Shown here in pieces: positions 1 through 10,133 of a stretch of DNA of 64,000 nt (its first letter is position 1; each line of letters begins with the position of its first letter). The stretch is from Rhizobium sullae. GTDB taxonomy: Bacteria > Pseudomonadota > Alphaproteobacteria > Rhizobiales > Rhizobiaceae. The stretch lies in NCBI RefSeq assembly GCF_025200715.1, contig NZ_CP104143.1, positions 1,860,001-1,924,000 of the forward strand, given 5' to 3'. The notes under the pieces were generated by a model. That model was not told the DNA's origin. It saw only the letters and a list, made by a program, of their open reading frames with translations, and did no database searches. The position numbers were made by a program, and so were the translations under genes.

Positions 1-481
1 CGGCGCCGAATATTTCGATCCTGTTGGAGACGAAATTCGCCTCGGCATTCGATGCAATGGTGCGCTGCCCTTCTTCGCTCAGCTCGAAGCAGATGGCGTT
101 TTTCACTCGGCCCGATCGAAGCATGCCGATCGCGTAATATCCATCGGCGGCACCGATATCAACGAAGCTCTCGAAGCCGTCGGCTCTCGCCGAAAATAGG
201 AAATCCAGCACTTCCTTTTCATAGAGGCCTAGCAGCATCGAGCCGAAGTCGCCGCCACCCCACCAGTTGTTCTTCGCCAGCGAAAGCCCCTTCAACGGGC
301 CATATTTTACAACCCCGCCAAGCAGGTCGTAGATCTCCGACGACACGCGCCTTCTCCGCTGCAGAATCGTTTCCGCGCGCCATTGCTCCCGTATCTCCAC
401 TGTCGCGCGGGACTGCCTTTCGAACACCCTTTGGAAGAAGATACGCTCGCCTTCGATCAAGTCAGGCAGTTTTTCATTCAT
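1..481 (-). CDS. Class I SAM-dependent methyltransferase (FkbM-like), partial
   Basis: Reading leftwards from ATG at 479-481 gives an open frame of 160 codons that runs off the window edge, so the C-terminus is missing. Around residues 107-120 it has FVDIGAADGYYAIGML, a good motif I of class I methyltransferases (Asp-x-Gly-x-x-x-Gly), followed about 20 residues later by an acidic strand end (CFELSEE) suited to ribose binding. FkbM-type enzymes usually methylate sugars or small molecules, and the polysaccharide genes to the right fit that role. The gene is divergent from the ATP-grasp gene. The substrate is unknown. Confidence 0.75.
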   Translation of the reverse strand, partial: MNEKLPDLIEGERIFFQRVFERQSRATVEIREQWRAETILQRRRRVSSEIYDLLGGVVKYGPLKGLSLAKNNWWGGGDFGSMLLGLYEKEVLDFLFSARADGFESFVDIGAADGYYAIGMLRSGRVKNAICFELSEEGQRTIASNAEANFVSNRIEIFGA

Positions 482-799
482 CGCGCGGTGTCTCTTTTCG
501 CAGCTGCAGTCTGCATCTCTAGCCGATGCGGACGTTGGAATCACGCCAAAAGCCTATGAGATGACCATCAGCTTAACAAGGCGACCGGTCTGCTTCCCAC
601 AAGCAACACGGTGACTTCGGGATGGATTCGGGGGGCCAAACGCTTCCAGTGGCAAGCCTCGGGTAACGCCCGCGTCCTACGACTCTGGGTACCGCGTCCG
701 GTTGAGTCTTCCTTGTATCGAAAACGGACGGCGGAGAGCTGGCATTTGCGGTTCCAGCAGTTTGATGCGCGACGCCCCGACCGGTCAGGGGCACGTGGA
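482..799. other. Divergent intergenic region
   Basis: These 318 bp separate the leftward methyltransferase from the rightward ATP-grasp gene and should hold promoters for both. I see no RNA gene, repeat or convincing -35/-10 pair. The ATP-grasp frame stays open upstream to 611, but that stretch has no conserved look and is better read as leader. Confidence 0.4.
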
Positions 800-1993
800 A
801 TGGATTTGAGAATGACCAAGAAAGCATTGCTCGTCGGCAGTAACTTCAGCGCAGTTCCCCTTCTCTTCGCTTTGAAACGGCGCGGCCTGCATATTTCCGT
901 TTGCGGAAACCGGCCTGATGAGCCCTGCCATGCGCATGCGGATCAATCGCATTTCATCGACTACAGCGATCCGAACACGCTGCTCGCCGTCGTTGAGAGA
1001 GGCGATTTCGACTTCATCGTGCCGTCGGGCAATGATGTCGCCTACATGTCGACCACTTTCGTTGCCGGAAAACTCGGCTTCCCGCGCTTCGATTCGATGG
1101 AAACCGCGACCATCATTCACACGAAGCAGGCGTTCCGCCGCTTTACCGAGCAATACGATATCCCTGCCCCGCGCTCGGTGCGCCTCCAGGGCGATGCCCC
1201 GATCGAAACCCGGGCGCTGCGTTATCCGCTGCTGGTGAAGCCGAGCGACAGCTTCAGCGGCCGCGGTGTCACGAAGGTTTTCGACCCGACGGAACTTGCC
1301 GCCGCCGTCGCCGATGCCCAGCGAAACTCGCGCTCGGCGGAGATTGTCATCGAGGAATTCATCGAAGGTAGCCTGCACAGCCATTCCGCCTTCATCAAGG
1401 ATCAGGAGATCGTCTTCGACGTCTTCGTCGACGAATATTGCACGGTCTATCCCTACCAGGTCGATTCATCCAACCATCCCTCGCGCCTTGCCGAGACTGT
1501 CCGTTCGAAGACGCGGGCCATCATGGCGCGCGTCGTCAAGCTGCTCGGGCTGCAGGACGGCCTGCTCCACACGCAGTTCCTGTCGAACGGCCACGATGTC
1601 TGGGTCATCGAATGCATGCGACGCTGCCCGGGCGATCTTTTCGGCTCGCTCGTCGATCAGTCTCTCGGCATCGACTATGCCGACCTCGTCATAACACTGC
1701 TACTTGGCGAGGAATTTTCGGTCACGCCACGTTTCGATCCGCCGCTGTTCTTCGGGCGCCACACGATCACCTCGGACACGCCCTCGACGCCGTTTTCCTT
1801 CTCGCACTCCATTCCGTCATCCGATGTCCGCATCGCGCAGGTCAAGACCACCGGCAAGCCGATGAATTCGGCGCCGTTCGACAAGCTCGCCATTCTCTAC
1901 GCGCGCTTCGAGACGCACGACGAGATGCTGAAAGTGGTGCCGGATTTCAAAACGTTCATTTCGCTCCAAACGATGCAAGGAGATCTCGCATGA
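800..1993 (+). CDS. ATP-grasp domain protein
   Basis: A 397-aa protein with an N-terminal Rossmann-like segment (KALLVGSNFSAVPLLFALKRRG) and an ATP-grasp core. The core has a P-loop-like strand with Lys-Pro and a Gly-rich turn near residues 143-155 (LLVKPSDSFSGRGV) and a C-terminal catalytic segment with MRRCPGDLFG near 272. The family (carbamoyl-phosphate-synthetase/D-Ala-ligase type) joins a carboxylate to an amine or thiol through an acyl-phosphate. ATG 800 has AGGGG upstream; ATG 812 is the other option. The stop overlaps the next start by four bases (ATGA), so the two proteins are probably made together. Given the neighbours, an amide-forming step on a sugar or lipid precursor is plausible but unproven. 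Confidence 0.8.
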   Translation: MDLRMTKKALLVGSNFSAVPLLFALKRRGLHISVCGNRPDEPCHAHADQSHFIDYSDPNTLLAVVERGDFDFIVPSGNDVAYMSTTFVAGKLGFPRFDSMETATIIHTKQAFRRFTEQYDIPAPRSVRLQGDAPIETRALRYPLLVKPSDSFSGRGVTKVFDPTELAAAVADAQRNSRSAEIVIEEFIEGSLHSHSAFIKDQEIVFDVFVDEYCTVYPYQVDSSNHPSRLAETVRSKTRAIMARVVKLLGLQDGLLHTQFLSNGHDVWVIECMRRCPGDLFGSLVDQSLGIDYADLVITLLLGEEFSVTPRFDPPLFFGRHTITSDTPSTPFSFSHSIPSSDVRIAQVKTTGKPMNSAPFDKLAILYARFETHDEMLKVVPDFKTFISLQTMQGDLA

Positions 1994-3204
1994 CCCGCTC
2001 GAGCCAGGGAGTACCGGAGAAGCTGCGTCTTGCTTTTCTAGGCGGTGCCGTCAATTCCGCCGTGGGCCGCGCTCATCGCGATGCGATCGAGCTTGATCAG
2101 AAATTTGACCTCGTCACCGGCTGCTTCAGCCGCCACGACGACATCAATCGCGAAACGGCACGGCAGTACCGCATATTGTCGGAACGCTGCCATGCCGATT
2201 TCGATACCCTGCTTGCAAGAGAAGCCGGCAATATCGACGCACTCGTCGTGCTCACGCCGACGCAGCAGCACACGAAGCAGGTTGTTGCTGCGCTCGAGGC
2301 AGGCATCGCGGTGATTTCGGAAAAGGCTCTTGCCGGTTCGAGCGCCGAGACGCGGATGATCGGTAGTGCGCGCAGGAACGGCGCGTTTCTGGCCGTAACC
2401 TACAACTACACAGGATACCCCATGCTCCGCGAAATCCGCAGCATGGTCGAGCACGGCATCTTCGGCGAGCTGCAGCAGATCCATATCGAAATGCCGCAGG
2501 AAACCTTTCTCCGCTTCCGCAGCGACGGGACACCGATGACGCCGCAGCAGTGGCGCCTGCACGATGGCATCGTGCCGACGGTTTCGCTCGATCTCGGTGT
2601 TCATGTGCACTCGCTGCTCCAGTTCCTCACCCAGCGCGAGCCGGAAGAAGTCTGCGCGACCAGCCAGAGCTTCGGCAACTTTCCGCAGGTGATCGACAAT
2701 GTGCAGGCGTTGGTGCGCTGCGCCGGGGGCCTGCATTGCAGCATGTGGTACGGCAAGACCGCGCTCGGGCAACGCAACGGACTGCGTGTGCGGCTCTATG
2801 GTTCCAAGGCATCGATTGAATGGCACCAGGAGGCCCCAGAATTCGCGAATTTCTACGACCATAACGGCCGCAAGCAGATCCTCGATCGCGCCAGCCCGGA
2901 CATCATGATCGCCAACGATGCACGCTATGAGCGCTTCAAGGCAGGCCATCCGTCGGGCTTCATCGAAGCCTTCGCCAATTATTATGCCGACCTTGCCGAT
3001 GCTCTGCTGCAACGCAAGGCCAATGCTGCACGCCTGCCCCATCCCTATGTCCTTGGACTTGAGGAAGCCGAAGAGGGGCTGCGGCTACTGGAGGCGATCG
3101 AATGCTCGCGGCTTGAAAACCGCTGGGTCGAGGTCGAACCGCAAAACATGCACCGCCCCGCGAGGGAGCGGATCGAAATCCGAGCGCCGCAACTGGCGCT
3201 CTGA
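1990..3204 (+). CDS. Gfo/Idh/MocA family oxidoreductase
   Basis: A 404-aa NAD(P)-dependent sugar oxidoreductase. The N-terminus (LRLAFLGGAVNSAVGRAHRD, residues 12-31) is the dinucleotide-binding strand-turn-helix; LVVLTPTQQH and SEKALA (near 110) match the family's conserved nicotinamide-site region, where the usual EKP is EKA here. The C-terminal half is the alpha/beta substrate domain with DLGVHVHSLLQFL, where the His residues are candidate catalytic residues. Translation is coupled to the ATP-grasp gene by ATGA. Relatives of this family oxidise UDP-sugars or inositols. With the DegT aminotransferase next door, a keto-sugar then amino-sugar route is a reasonable inference. Confidence 0.85.
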   Translation: MTRSSQGVPEKLRLAFLGGAVNSAVGRAHRDAIELDQKFDLVTGCFSRHDDINRETARQYRILSERCHADFDTLLAREAGNIDALVVLTPTQQHTKQVVAALEAGIAVISEKALAGSSAETRMIGSARRNGAFLAVTYNYTGYPMLREIRSMVEHGIFGELQQIHIEMPQETFLRFRSDGTPMTPQQWRLHDGIVPTVSLDLGVHVHSLLQFLTQREPEEVCATSQSFGNFPQVIDNVQALVRCAGGLHCSMWYGKTALGQRNGLRVRLYGSKASIEWHQEAPEFANFYDHNGRKQILDRASPDIMIANDARYERFKAGHPSGFIEAFANYYADLADALLQRKANAARLPHPYVLGLEEAEEGLRLLEAIECSRLENRWVEVEPQNMHRPARERIEIRAPQLAL

Positions 3205-3223
3205 CGCGGCTCCTATGAAACAA

Positions 3224-3260
3224 ATGAAGGCGGCGCGATCAATGATCATGCCGCCTTCAT
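3224..3260. terminator. Inverted repeat between convergent genes
   Basis: A perfect 11-bp inverted repeat (arms 3224-3234 and 3250-3260, ATGAAGGCGGC and its complement) with a 15-nt loop lies between the Gfo/Idh gene and the convergent DegT gene. It lacks a long T-run, so it may work as a bidirectional terminator or as a 3'-end stabiliser. Confidence 0.5.
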
Positions 3261-3428
3261 ATGACCAGCCGTCTACAAAACGCCGATCCGTGATTTCTTA
3301 TCTGATAGGCAGAGCTGACGCTTAAAGTCTGAAGGCAAACGAGGCGGCCTGGCCGGCTATTGGCGCACAATCTCGCACCTCCGATATTTCGATCCGCAGC
3401 GCGCGATGGCAGTCGGAATACCGTATGT

Positions 3429-4538
3429 TTAAGCAGACACGATCAGCCCACAGACCTTGTCGACGATCTCTATCTCCATGTCCGGATAGATCGGCAGGCA
3501 CAGCACCTGCTGGGCGGCTTCGGTTGCGACCGGCAGGTTCGACGGCTGAGCGGACGGCAGGCTGCGGTACATCGAGAAGCTGGAAATCAGCGGATAGAAA
3601 TAGCGGCGCGGATGAATGCCGATTTCCTTCAGCCGCTCATAGAGCGCGTCGCGCGAGATGGGATAGCCGGGGCGTACCAGGATCGGAAAATAGGAGAAGT
3701 TGGAGACGGTCTCGCCGGAGCGGTCCAGGCATTCGATCCCCGAGACGCTACAAAGCCGCTCGCGATAAGCGCGATCGATGACCTCTCGCCTTTCGAGCGC
3801 GAAGTTGATGTATTTCAGCTGCAGCAGGCCGAGCGCGGCGTTGAATTCGCTCATCTTGCCGTTCGTGCCGGGTGCCACGACAGTCACTTCATCGACATAG
3901 CCGAAGTTCTTGAGTTGATCGATGCGGATCTTCGTCTTCGCGTCCGGGCAGATGATGGCCCCGCCTTCGAACGTGTTGAACACCTTCGTCGCATGGAAGC
4001 TCAGGATGGAAAGATCGCCATGATTGAGGATGCTTCCCCGCTCGTCCTCCACGGCGAAGGCATGGGCGGCATCATAGATGACCTTGAGATTATAAAGATC
4101 GGCGATCTTCTGGATCGCATCGACATCGCAAGGGTGGCCGTAGCAGTGCACCGGCATGATCGCCGTCGTCTGCTGCGTGATCGCAGCCTCGATTTTTGCT
4201 GGATCGAGATTGAGCGTCACTGGGTCGATGTCGACGAAGACAGGCTTCAAGCCGTTCCAGAGGAGCGAATGCGAGGTGGCCACGAAAGAATAGGGCGTGG
4301 TGATGACCTCGCCGGTGACGCGCAGCGCCTGAAGCGCGGTCAGCAGCGCCACAGTGGCGTTAGAAAAGAGGCTGATATGCTTCACGCCGAGATGGTTGCA
4401 GAGTTCCTGCTCCAGCTGCTGGTGAAATGGCCCGCCATTGGTCAGGATGCGGTTGTTCCAGATCGCTTCCAGTGAAGGAATGAATTCTTCGAGCGGCGGC
4501 AGGCTGGGCTTCGTTACATAGATCTTCTCGTTTTTCAT
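3429..4538 (-). CDS. DegT/DnrJ/EryC1/StrS family aminotransferase
   Basis: A 369-aa PLP enzyme of the sugar aminotransferase family, which moves an amino group from glutamate (or glutamine) to a keto-sugar nucleotide. The substrate region has TNGGPFHQQLE, the cofactor region FVDIDPVTLNLDP and YDAAHAFAVE, and the Schiff-base Lys is in SFHATKVFNTFEGG. ATG 4538 is chosen because the frame upstream (to a TTG at 4586) looks unconserved. It is transcribed against its neighbours, from the 4539-4739 spacer it shares with the glycosyltransferase. The product may be a 3- or 4-amino sugar for the surface polysaccharide. Confidence 0.88.
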   Translation of the reverse strand: MKNEKIYVTKPSLPPLEEFIPSLEAIWNNRILTNGGPFHQQLEQELCNHLGVKHISLFSNATVALLTALQALRVTGEVITTPYSFVATSHSLLWNGLKPVFVDIDPVTLNLDPAKIEAAITQQTTAIMPVHCYGHPCDVDAIQKIADLYNLKVIYDAAHAFAVEDERGSILNHGDLSILSFHATKVFNTFEGGAIICPDAKTKIRIDQLKNFGYVDEVTVVAPGTNGKMSEFNAALGLLQLKYINFALERREVIDRAYRERLCSVSGIECLDRSGETVSNFSYFPILVRPGYPISRDALYERLKEIGIHPRRYFYPLISSFSMYRSLPSAQPSNLPVATEAAQQVLCLPIYPDMEIEIVDKVCGLIVSA

Positions 4539-4739
4539 GACGCCGTCCAAAGGTTGGGCATATCGCGCAAAATGGGCTTGATACAAACATCACGTCTTAA
4601 CCTGTTCCCAGGCTGACCAGCGTAAAGTCATGCGAACAGTGTGGCGCAAGCTTCACGTCCAATAGTCTGCACCAAACAAGCCCGAATGCCGTTTTGCGGG
4701 TCGCGATCCGAACGGCGGCCATGCGCGAAGGACGATGCC

Positions 4740-6695
4740 TTGACGATCAATCAGCCCATTTCCGCTCTGCCGGCCGGTCTTCCTGATCTGGCGCTTTTGA
4801 CGGAAAAAGCCGCCGGCATGGGGTCCGTCATCATCTATCAGCCTTATCTCGATCTTTCGCAGCGCAGCCAACTCGACGCCGCCGCGGTGCCGCTCGACAT
4901 CTCGTTCAATACGCAGACTTCGACCCGCGAATATGAGCTCTTCCGCATCGTGCAGCAGCACCACGATGCGATTGGTCTCGGCGATGATATGTTCTGGGGG
5001 CTGCTCTCCAGCAAGTTCGAGATGAAGTCGGTGACGAGCTTCCCGTCCTTCGTCACCGAGGCGGAAAAGGCGAGAGCGGAAGGTGCCGATGCCTATGTCT
5101 ATAATCCGCTGATCGGCCATGCTGCGATCTACAGCAACGTCTGGGAGCATTCGCTGCTGGGCGGTCATCCCGGCATGGAGCCGATCTTCCTGCATCTCCA
5201 GAAGCTCGGCTACCCGATCGCGCCGCCGCAGGACAAGACGGTCTTCGTGTTCTGCAACTATTTCTGCGGCAACCGGAAATTTTGGTCCGGATATTTCGCC
5301 TTCTGCGAACGCATTCTCGAATCACTGGAAGACGAGGCGCGTCTCGGCACGCCGGCAGGCACCGCGTATGCCGGCGTGGCACATTATTCACGCGACGCCA
5401 ACGCGAAGATGCGCCCCTTCGTGATCGAGCGTCTGCTCGGGCTTTATGTCCAGCAGGCAGCCGCCTCCGGATTGAAAATCGCCGCCTTTGTGCCGACTGT
5501 TGCCGATTTCGAGTGGAAGTTCGGTGCCCGCCTCGGCCGCATGCTGCATGGCCTCTTCGCCGCCAAGGAAGCCTTTCTGCAAAGCCGCGACCAGGCTTTG
5601 CTGACCGCCTGGCAAGAGGGCCGCCAGCCGCTGATCAAGCAGCCGCATCTGATTTGGGGCGCCGACGATCCGCCGGCCTGGATGCCGCGCGGCCAGTTCG
5701 CCGTCGGCCGCGAACTGATGCGTTCCTATGCTCCGCAGGCTTTAAGCGCCATCCCGGAGCCGCAGCAGCCGGCACAGGCCGCGCCGAGGATCGAGCAGCC
5801 GCTCCGCACCGCATTGCAGCCCTTTGCCGGGGGATGGCCAGCCCACAAGGACCGTCATTGTATCTGGATCGTCACGCCGGACAGCTACAACCACAGCCAC
5901 GCTTTCGATGAAGTCGCACTCGGTCTGCAGGGCGCCTTCGAGGAACTCGGCGGCTCGGCACCGATCGTCCGCGACATGAACGCATTCGCGGGCCGTGCGC
6001 CGATCATCTACGGCGGCAATCTTCTCCCCGCTGAAATCGTTGGGCATCTGCCGAAGGACAGCGTCGTCATCAATCTCGAGCAGGTGTCGGAAGAAAGCAT
6101 TTGGATCAACTCGCGCTACACGTCCATCCTGAAGTCACTGCCGGTTCTCGACTACAGCCCGCGCAACCGTGAAAATCTCGCAACCAAGGGCATTGACCAT
6201 GCCGGCGTGCTCGAAATCGGCTACAGCCGCTGCCTCAGCCAGATAGAGCACGCCCCCGTCAAGGATATCGACGTGCTCTTTTACGGTTCGTTGAACGAGC
6301 GCCGCCACCATATCCTGAAGACGCTGGAGCAAGGCGGGCTCAAGGTCGCGCACCTCTTCAACGTGTATGGTGCGGAGCGCGATGCAGCCATTGCCCGCGC
6401 CAAGATTGTCATCAATATCCATCATTATGCGAGCGGCGTCTTCGAGATCGTGCGCATTTCCTATCTGCTCGCCAACCGAGTCTGCGTTCTGACAGAAGGC
6501 GACATCCGCGACCCGGATATCCAGCCCTTCATCGGCGGCGTGGTGATCGAGCCCTATGACAAAATGATCGAGCGCTGCCATGGGCTGATCGCCGATGCGG
6601 CCGAGCGTGATTCCATCGCCGCTAACGGTTTTGCAGCCATGCAGAGCCGCTCACAGGCGGAGATGCTGATGAGCGTCATGAAGGCCGGCACTTGA
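4740..6695 (+). CDS. Glycosyltransferase-like protein, two-part, about 651 aa
   Basis: A large soluble protein in two parts. Residues 1-330 are an N-terminal region I do not recognise (opening GMGSVIIYQPYLDLSQRSQL). Residues 370-651 look like a GT-B half: CIWIVTPDSYNHSH, DVLFYGSLNERRHHIL, and an acceptor/donor region IVINIHHYASGVFEIVRISY with LANRVCVLTEG. The start is uncertain: TTG 4740 has AAGGA eight bases upstream, while ATG 4686 and GTG 4641 are in frame but add an Arg-rich tail of low quality. It ends 24 bp before rfbC and probably leads that operon, which suggests, without proof, that it uses dTDP-rhamnose or a related donor. Confidence 0.7.
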   Translation: MTINQPISALPAGLPDLALLTEKAAGMGSVIIYQPYLDLSQRSQLDAAAVPLDISFNTQTSTREYELFRIVQQHHDAIGLGDDMFWGLLSSKFEMKSVTSFPSFVTEAEKARAEGADAYVYNPLIGHAAIYSNVWEHSLLGGHPGMEPIFLHLQKLGYPIAPPQDKTVFVFCNYFCGNRKFWSGYFAFCERILESLEDEARLGTPAGTAYAGVAHYSRDANAKMRPFVIERLLGLYVQQAAASGLKIAAFVPTVADFEWKFGARLGRMLHGLFAAKEAFLQSRDQALLTAWQEGRQPLIKQPHLIWGADDPPAWMPRGQFAVGRELMRSYAPQALSAIPEPQQPAQAAPRIEQPLRTALQPFAGGWPAHKDRHCIWIVTPDSYNHSHAFDEVALGLQGAFEELGGSAPIVRDMNAFAGRAPIIYGGNLLPAEIVGHLPKDSVVINLEQVSEESIWINSRYTSILKSLPVLDYSPRNRENLATKGIDHAGVLEIGYSRCLSQIEHAPVKDIDVLFYGSLNERRHHILKTLEQGGLKVAHLFNVYGAERDAAIARAKIVINIHHYASGVFEIVRISYLLANRVCVLTEGDIRDPDIQPFIGGVVIEPYDKMIERCHGLIADAAERDSIAANGFAAMQSRSQAEMLMSVMKAGT

Positions 6696-6719
6696 TGAAG
6701 TCCGCAGAAGGGGTGCGTC

Positions 6720-7298
6720 ATGCGTCTTGAAACCACGGCCATTGACGGCATCGTCGCAATCACGCCGCCGCGCTTCGGAGATCACCGCGGCTATTTTTCC
6801 GAAGTGTTCAAGGATGCCTGGTTCCGCGAGCACGTGGCCGACGTCGCTTTCGTCCAGGACAATGAATCGATGTCGGCGCAACCCGGCACCGTCCGGGGTC
6901 TGCATTTTCAGATGCCGCCTTTCTCCCAGGGCAAGCTGGTGCGCTGCATTGCTGGCCGGATAATGGACGTCGTCGTCGATATCCGCACCGGCTCGCCGAG
7001 TTTTGGCAAATGGCTCTCCCAGGAGCTTTCGCCAGAGAACGGCATGCAGCTCTGGGTGCCGCCCGGCTTTGCGCACGGCTTTGCGACGCTCGAGCCCAAC
7101 AGCGTCATCAGCTACAAGGTGACAGCTCCCTACAGCCCGCAGCACGACCGCGGCATCGCATGGAACGACCCTGCGATCGGCATCCGCTGGCCGGTCGAGG
7201 AGCAAGCAATGGTGCTGTCCGACAAGGACAAGGCGCTGCCGCGGCTCGCCGACGTGCCGAGCCATTTTTCCTACGAAGCAAAACAACCCAAGGATTGA
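6720..7298 (+). CDS. rfbC: dTDP-4-dehydrorhamnose 3,5-epimerase
   Basis: A 192-aa cupin enzyme (RmlC) that inverts C3 and C5 of dTDP-4-keto-6-deoxyglucose, the third step to dTDP-L-rhamnose. It has the family opening [10 protein letters not shown], the catalytic His in RGLHFQ (about residue 61), the Asp partner in [11 protein letters not shown] and the Tyr in [10 protein letters not shown]. The length is normal. It opens the run rfbC-B-D-A, with rfbB starting 7 bp after its stop. Confidence 0.97.
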   Translation: MRLETTAIDGIVAITPPRFGDHRGYFSEVFKDAWFREHVADVAFVQDNESMSAQPGTVRGLHFQMPPFSQGKLVRCIAGRIMDVVVDIRTGSPSFGKWLSQELSPENGMQLWVPPGFAHGFATLEPNSVISYKVTAPYSPQHDRGIAWNDPAIGIRWPVEEQAMVLSDKDKALPRLADVPSHFSYEAKQPKD

Positions 7299-7305
7299 TC
7301 CGACG

Positions 7306-8361
7306 ATGCGCATATTGGTCACGGGCGGAGCAGGCTTCATCGGATCGGCACTGGTTCGCCATCTCGTCGGCGAGGTCGGTGCCGAGGTGCTGAATGTCGA
7401 CAAGCTGACCTATGCCGGCAATCTGGCGTCACTGACATCCGTCGAATCGGCGCCGAACTATCAGTTTCTGCGGGCCGACATCTGCGACCGCGCAAAAATG
7501 CAGGAGGCATTCGCCGCCTTCCGCCCGGATATCGTCATGCATCTTGCCGCCGAAAGCCATGTCGACCGTTCGATCTCCGGTGCTGCGGATTTCATCCAGA
7601 CCAACATCGTCGGTACATTCAGCCTGCTGGACGTTGCGCGGCATTATTGGGACGGTCTCGACGTTGCCGGAAAGAACGCCTTTCGCTTCCTGCATGTCTC
7701 GACGGACGAGGTGTACGGTTCGCTTGGCGACAAGGGCCTCTTCGAGGAGGCGACACCCTACGATCCGTCCTCGCCCTACTCCGCCTCCAAGGCCGCGAGC
7801 GACCATCTGGCGATCGCCTGGCACCGCACCTACGGCCTGCCCGTCGTCGTCTCCAATTGCTCCAATAATTACGGGCCCTTCCATTTCCCGGAAAAGCTCA
7901 TCCCGTTGATGATCCTGAATGCGCTGGAGGGCAAACCTCTGCCGGTTTACGGCAATGGTGCCAATGTCCGCGATTGGCTCTATGTCGAAGACCATGCCCG
8001 CGCGCTCTTCACCATCGCCTCCCGCGGCCGCCCCGGCGAAAAATACAATGTCGGCGGCCGCAACGAACGCCGGAACATCGATGTCGTGCACCGCATCTGC
8101 GTCATTCTCGACGGGGTCTACAACGACAACGGCCCGCATGCGCGCCTGATCACCAACGTCACCGACCGGCCTGGACATGACGCACGCTACGCGATCGATG
8201 CCTCGAAACTCGAAGGCGAGCTCGGCTGGAAGGCTGGGGAAACTTTCGAAACCGGCATCGAGAAGACCGTGCACTGGTATCTCGAAAACGAATGGTGGTG
8301 GCGGCCGCTGCGCGAGAATGTCTATTCCGGCGAACGCCTCGGCGTTTTCAAAGGGCAGTGA
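7306..8361 (+). CDS. rfbB: dTDP-glucose 4,6-dehydratase
   Basis: A 351-aa extended short-chain dehydrogenase (RmlB) that converts dTDP-glucose to dTDP-4-keto-6-deoxyglucose. The NAD motif [16 protein letters not shown] is at residues 5-20, [12 protein letters not shown] near 80, the [10 protein letters not shown] segment supplies the catalytic Thr-Asp-Glu, and YSASKAASD (Tyr near 157) is the YxxxK pair. The length is normal. It lies within the rfb operon, 2 bp from rfbD. Confidence 0.97.
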   Translation: MRILVTGGAGFIGSALVRHLVGEVGAEVLNVDKLTYAGNLASLTSVESAPNYQFLRADICDRAKMQEAFAAFRPDIVMHLAAESHVDRSISGAADFIQTNIVGTFSLLDVARHYWDGLDVAGKNAFRFLHVSTDEVYGSLGDKGLFEEATPYDPSSPYSASKAASDHLAIAWHRTYGLPVVVSNCSNNYGPFHFPEKLIPLMILNALEGKPLPVYGNGANVRDWLYVEDHARALFTIASRGRPGEKYNVGGRNERRNIDVVHRICVILDGVYNDNGPHARLITNVTDRPGHDARYAIDASKLEGELGWKAGETFETGIEKTVHWYLENEWWWRPLRENVYSGERLGVFKGQ

Positions 8362-8363
8362 CG

Positions 8364-9251
8364 ATGCGCATCGCCGTCACCGGCAAACAGGGCCAGGTCG
8401 TCCAGTCGCTGCTCAGGCGCGGCGCCGAAAGGGGTGTCGAAATCATCGCGATCGGGCGCCCGGAGATTGATCTTGCGGACCCTGCAAGCATCGCGGCCGT
8501 ATTCTCAGCCCTGCACCCGGACCTCATCGTCTCGGCCGCAGCCTATACGGCTGTCGACAAGGCCGAGAGCGAACCCGAACTCGCCTTCGCCGTCAATGCG
8601 GTAGGTGCTGCGGCGGTTGCCGAAGCTGCCGCGCGGCTCGGCATCCCGGTCGTCCACCTTTCAACCGACTACGTCTTCAGCGGCGACAAGCCGTCGGCCT
8701 ATGCCGAAGACGATGACACTGGGCCGGTCTCCGTCTACGGGCGTTCGAAGCTTGCGGGCGAAAAGGCGGTGGCGGCGGCGAACCCCAACCACGTCATCCT
8801 GCGCACCGCCTGGGTCTATTCGCCTTTCGGAGCCAATTTCCTGAAAACGATGCTTCGGCTTGCCGAGACCCGCGATCATCTCAGAGTCGTCGCCGATCAG
8901 ACGGGATGCCCGACGTCTGCGCTCGATATTGCTGACGCGATCCTTGCGATCGCAGCCCGTCTCGTTACGGACCCGGCACCATCGCAGCGCGGGATCTTTC
9001 ACCTCACCGGCAGTGGCGAGGCAAGCTGGGCGGATTTCGCCGGAGAAATATTCGCAGAGCTTCACCGGTCCGGCGGCAAGAACGTCCGAATTGAACGCAT
9101 CACGACGGCGGACTATCCGACGCCGGCGAAACGCCCCGCCAATTCACGGCTCGTTGGCGACAGGCTCGCCGAAACATATGGCATCCGCCTGCCGGAGTGG
9201 AAGCAATCCATGAAGATCGTCATGCAAGAGCTTTTGAACAAAGGCCTTTAG
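8364..9251 (+). CDS. rfbD: dTDP-4-dehydrorhamnose reductase
   Basis: A 295-aa RmlD that reduces dTDP-4-keto-L-rhamnose to dTDP-L-rhamnose, the last step. The NADPH loop [16 protein letters not shown] opens the protein. [16 protein letters not shown] and STDYVFSGD are family signatures, and [10 protein letters not shown] (near 124) holds the YxxxK pair. ATG 8364 is taken because it follows the rfbB stop by 2 bp; the frame stays open further upstream inside rfbB. Confidence 0.96.
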   Translation: MRIAVTGKQGQVVQSLLRRGAERGVEIIAIGRPEIDLADPASIAAVFSALHPDLIVSAAAYTAVDKAESEPELAFAVNAVGAAAVAEAAARLGIPVVHLSTDYVFSGDKPSAYAEDDDTGPVSVYGRSKLAGEKAVAAANPNHVILRTAWVYSPFGANFLKTMLRLAETRDHLRVVADQTGCPTSALDIADAILAIAARLVTDPAPSQRGIFHLTGSGEASWADFAGEIFAELHRSGGKNVRIERITTADYPTPAKRPANSRLVGDRLAETYGIRLPEWKQSMKIVMQELLNKGL

Positions 9252-9262
9252 GGGAGAAGGAC

Positions 9263-10132
9263 ATGAAGGGGATTATTCTCGCTGGGGGAACGGGCACGCG
9301 ATTGCACCCGATCACGCAGGCCGTCTCGAAACAGCTGATGCCGGTCTATGACAAGCCGATGATCTACTATCCGCTGACGACGCTCATGCTCGCCGGTATT
9401 CGGGACCTCATGATAATCACAACGCCGCACGACGTCGAAGCCTTCAAGCGCCTCCTCGGCGACGGCTCGCAATGGGGCATTTCGCTAACCTATGCCGTAC
9501 AGCCGAGCCCGGACGGCCTCGCCCAGGCCTTCACCATCGGCGCCGACTTCATCCATGGCGACAGCTCTGCGCTCGTCCTCGGCGACAACATCTTCTACGG
9601 CCACGGCCTGCCGGAAATCATGAAATCCGGCACGAGCCGCCGGGAAGGCGCGACGGTCTTCGCCTACCACGTCACCGATCCGGAGCGCTACGGCGTCGTC
9701 GGCTTCGATGCGAAGATGAATGCGCTGTCGATCGAGGAGAAACCCCAAGAGCCGAAATCCAACTGGGCGGTGACGGGCCTCTATTTCTACGACCAACAGG
9801 TGGTCGACATCGCCGCCAACCTGAAGCCGTCACCGCGCGGTGAACTGGAAATCACCGACGTCAACCGCATCTATCTGGAGCGCGGTCAGCTCTTCGTGGA
9901 ACTGATGGGCCGGGGCTATGCCTGGCTCGACACCGGCACGCCCGACAGCCTGCTCGATGCCGCCGGTTTCGTCAGCACGCTGGAAAAGCGCCAGGGCTTC
10001 AAGATCGCCTGCCCCGAGGAAGTCGCCTGGCGCATGGGCTACATCTCGCAGGACGAACTTGCCGAACTTGCCAAAAGACTCGGCAAGAGCGCCTACGGGC
10101 AGTACCTGACGAAGCTCTCATCCGACTGGTGA
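9263..10132 (+). CDS. rfbA: Glucose-1-phosphate thymidylyltransferase
   Basis: A 289-aa RmlA that makes dTDP-glucose from dTTP and glucose 1-phosphate, the first step of the pathway. It has the nucleotidyl-transfer loop [13 protein letters not shown] (residues 6-18), [16 protein letters not shown], the metal-binding segment [13 protein letters not shown] and TGLYFYD. ATG 9263 follows GGGGAGAAGG, a strong ribosome site. With it the four-gene dTDP-rhamnose set is complete. It is convergent with recJ; the two stop codons are 1 bp apart with no visible terminator. Confidence 0.97.
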   Translation: MKGIILAGGTGTRLHPITQAVSKQLMPVYDKPMIYYPLTTLMLAGIRDLMIITTPHDVEAFKRLLGDGSQWGISLTYAVQPSPDGLAQAFTIGADFIHGDSSALVLGDNIFYGHGLPEIMKSGTSRREGATVFAYHVTDPERYGVVGFDAKMNALSIEEKPQEPKSNWAVTGLYFYDQQVVDIAANLKPSPRGELEITDVNRIYLERGQLFVELMGRGYAWLDTGTPDSLLDAAGFVSTLEKRQGFKIACPEEVAWRMGYISQDELAELAKRLGKSAYGQYLTKLSSDW

Positions 10133-10133
10133 C

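Noticed and set aside
3360..4475. 371-codon plus-strand frame
   Set aside because: It is antisense to the DegT aminotransferase, which has the PLP Lys and family motifs.
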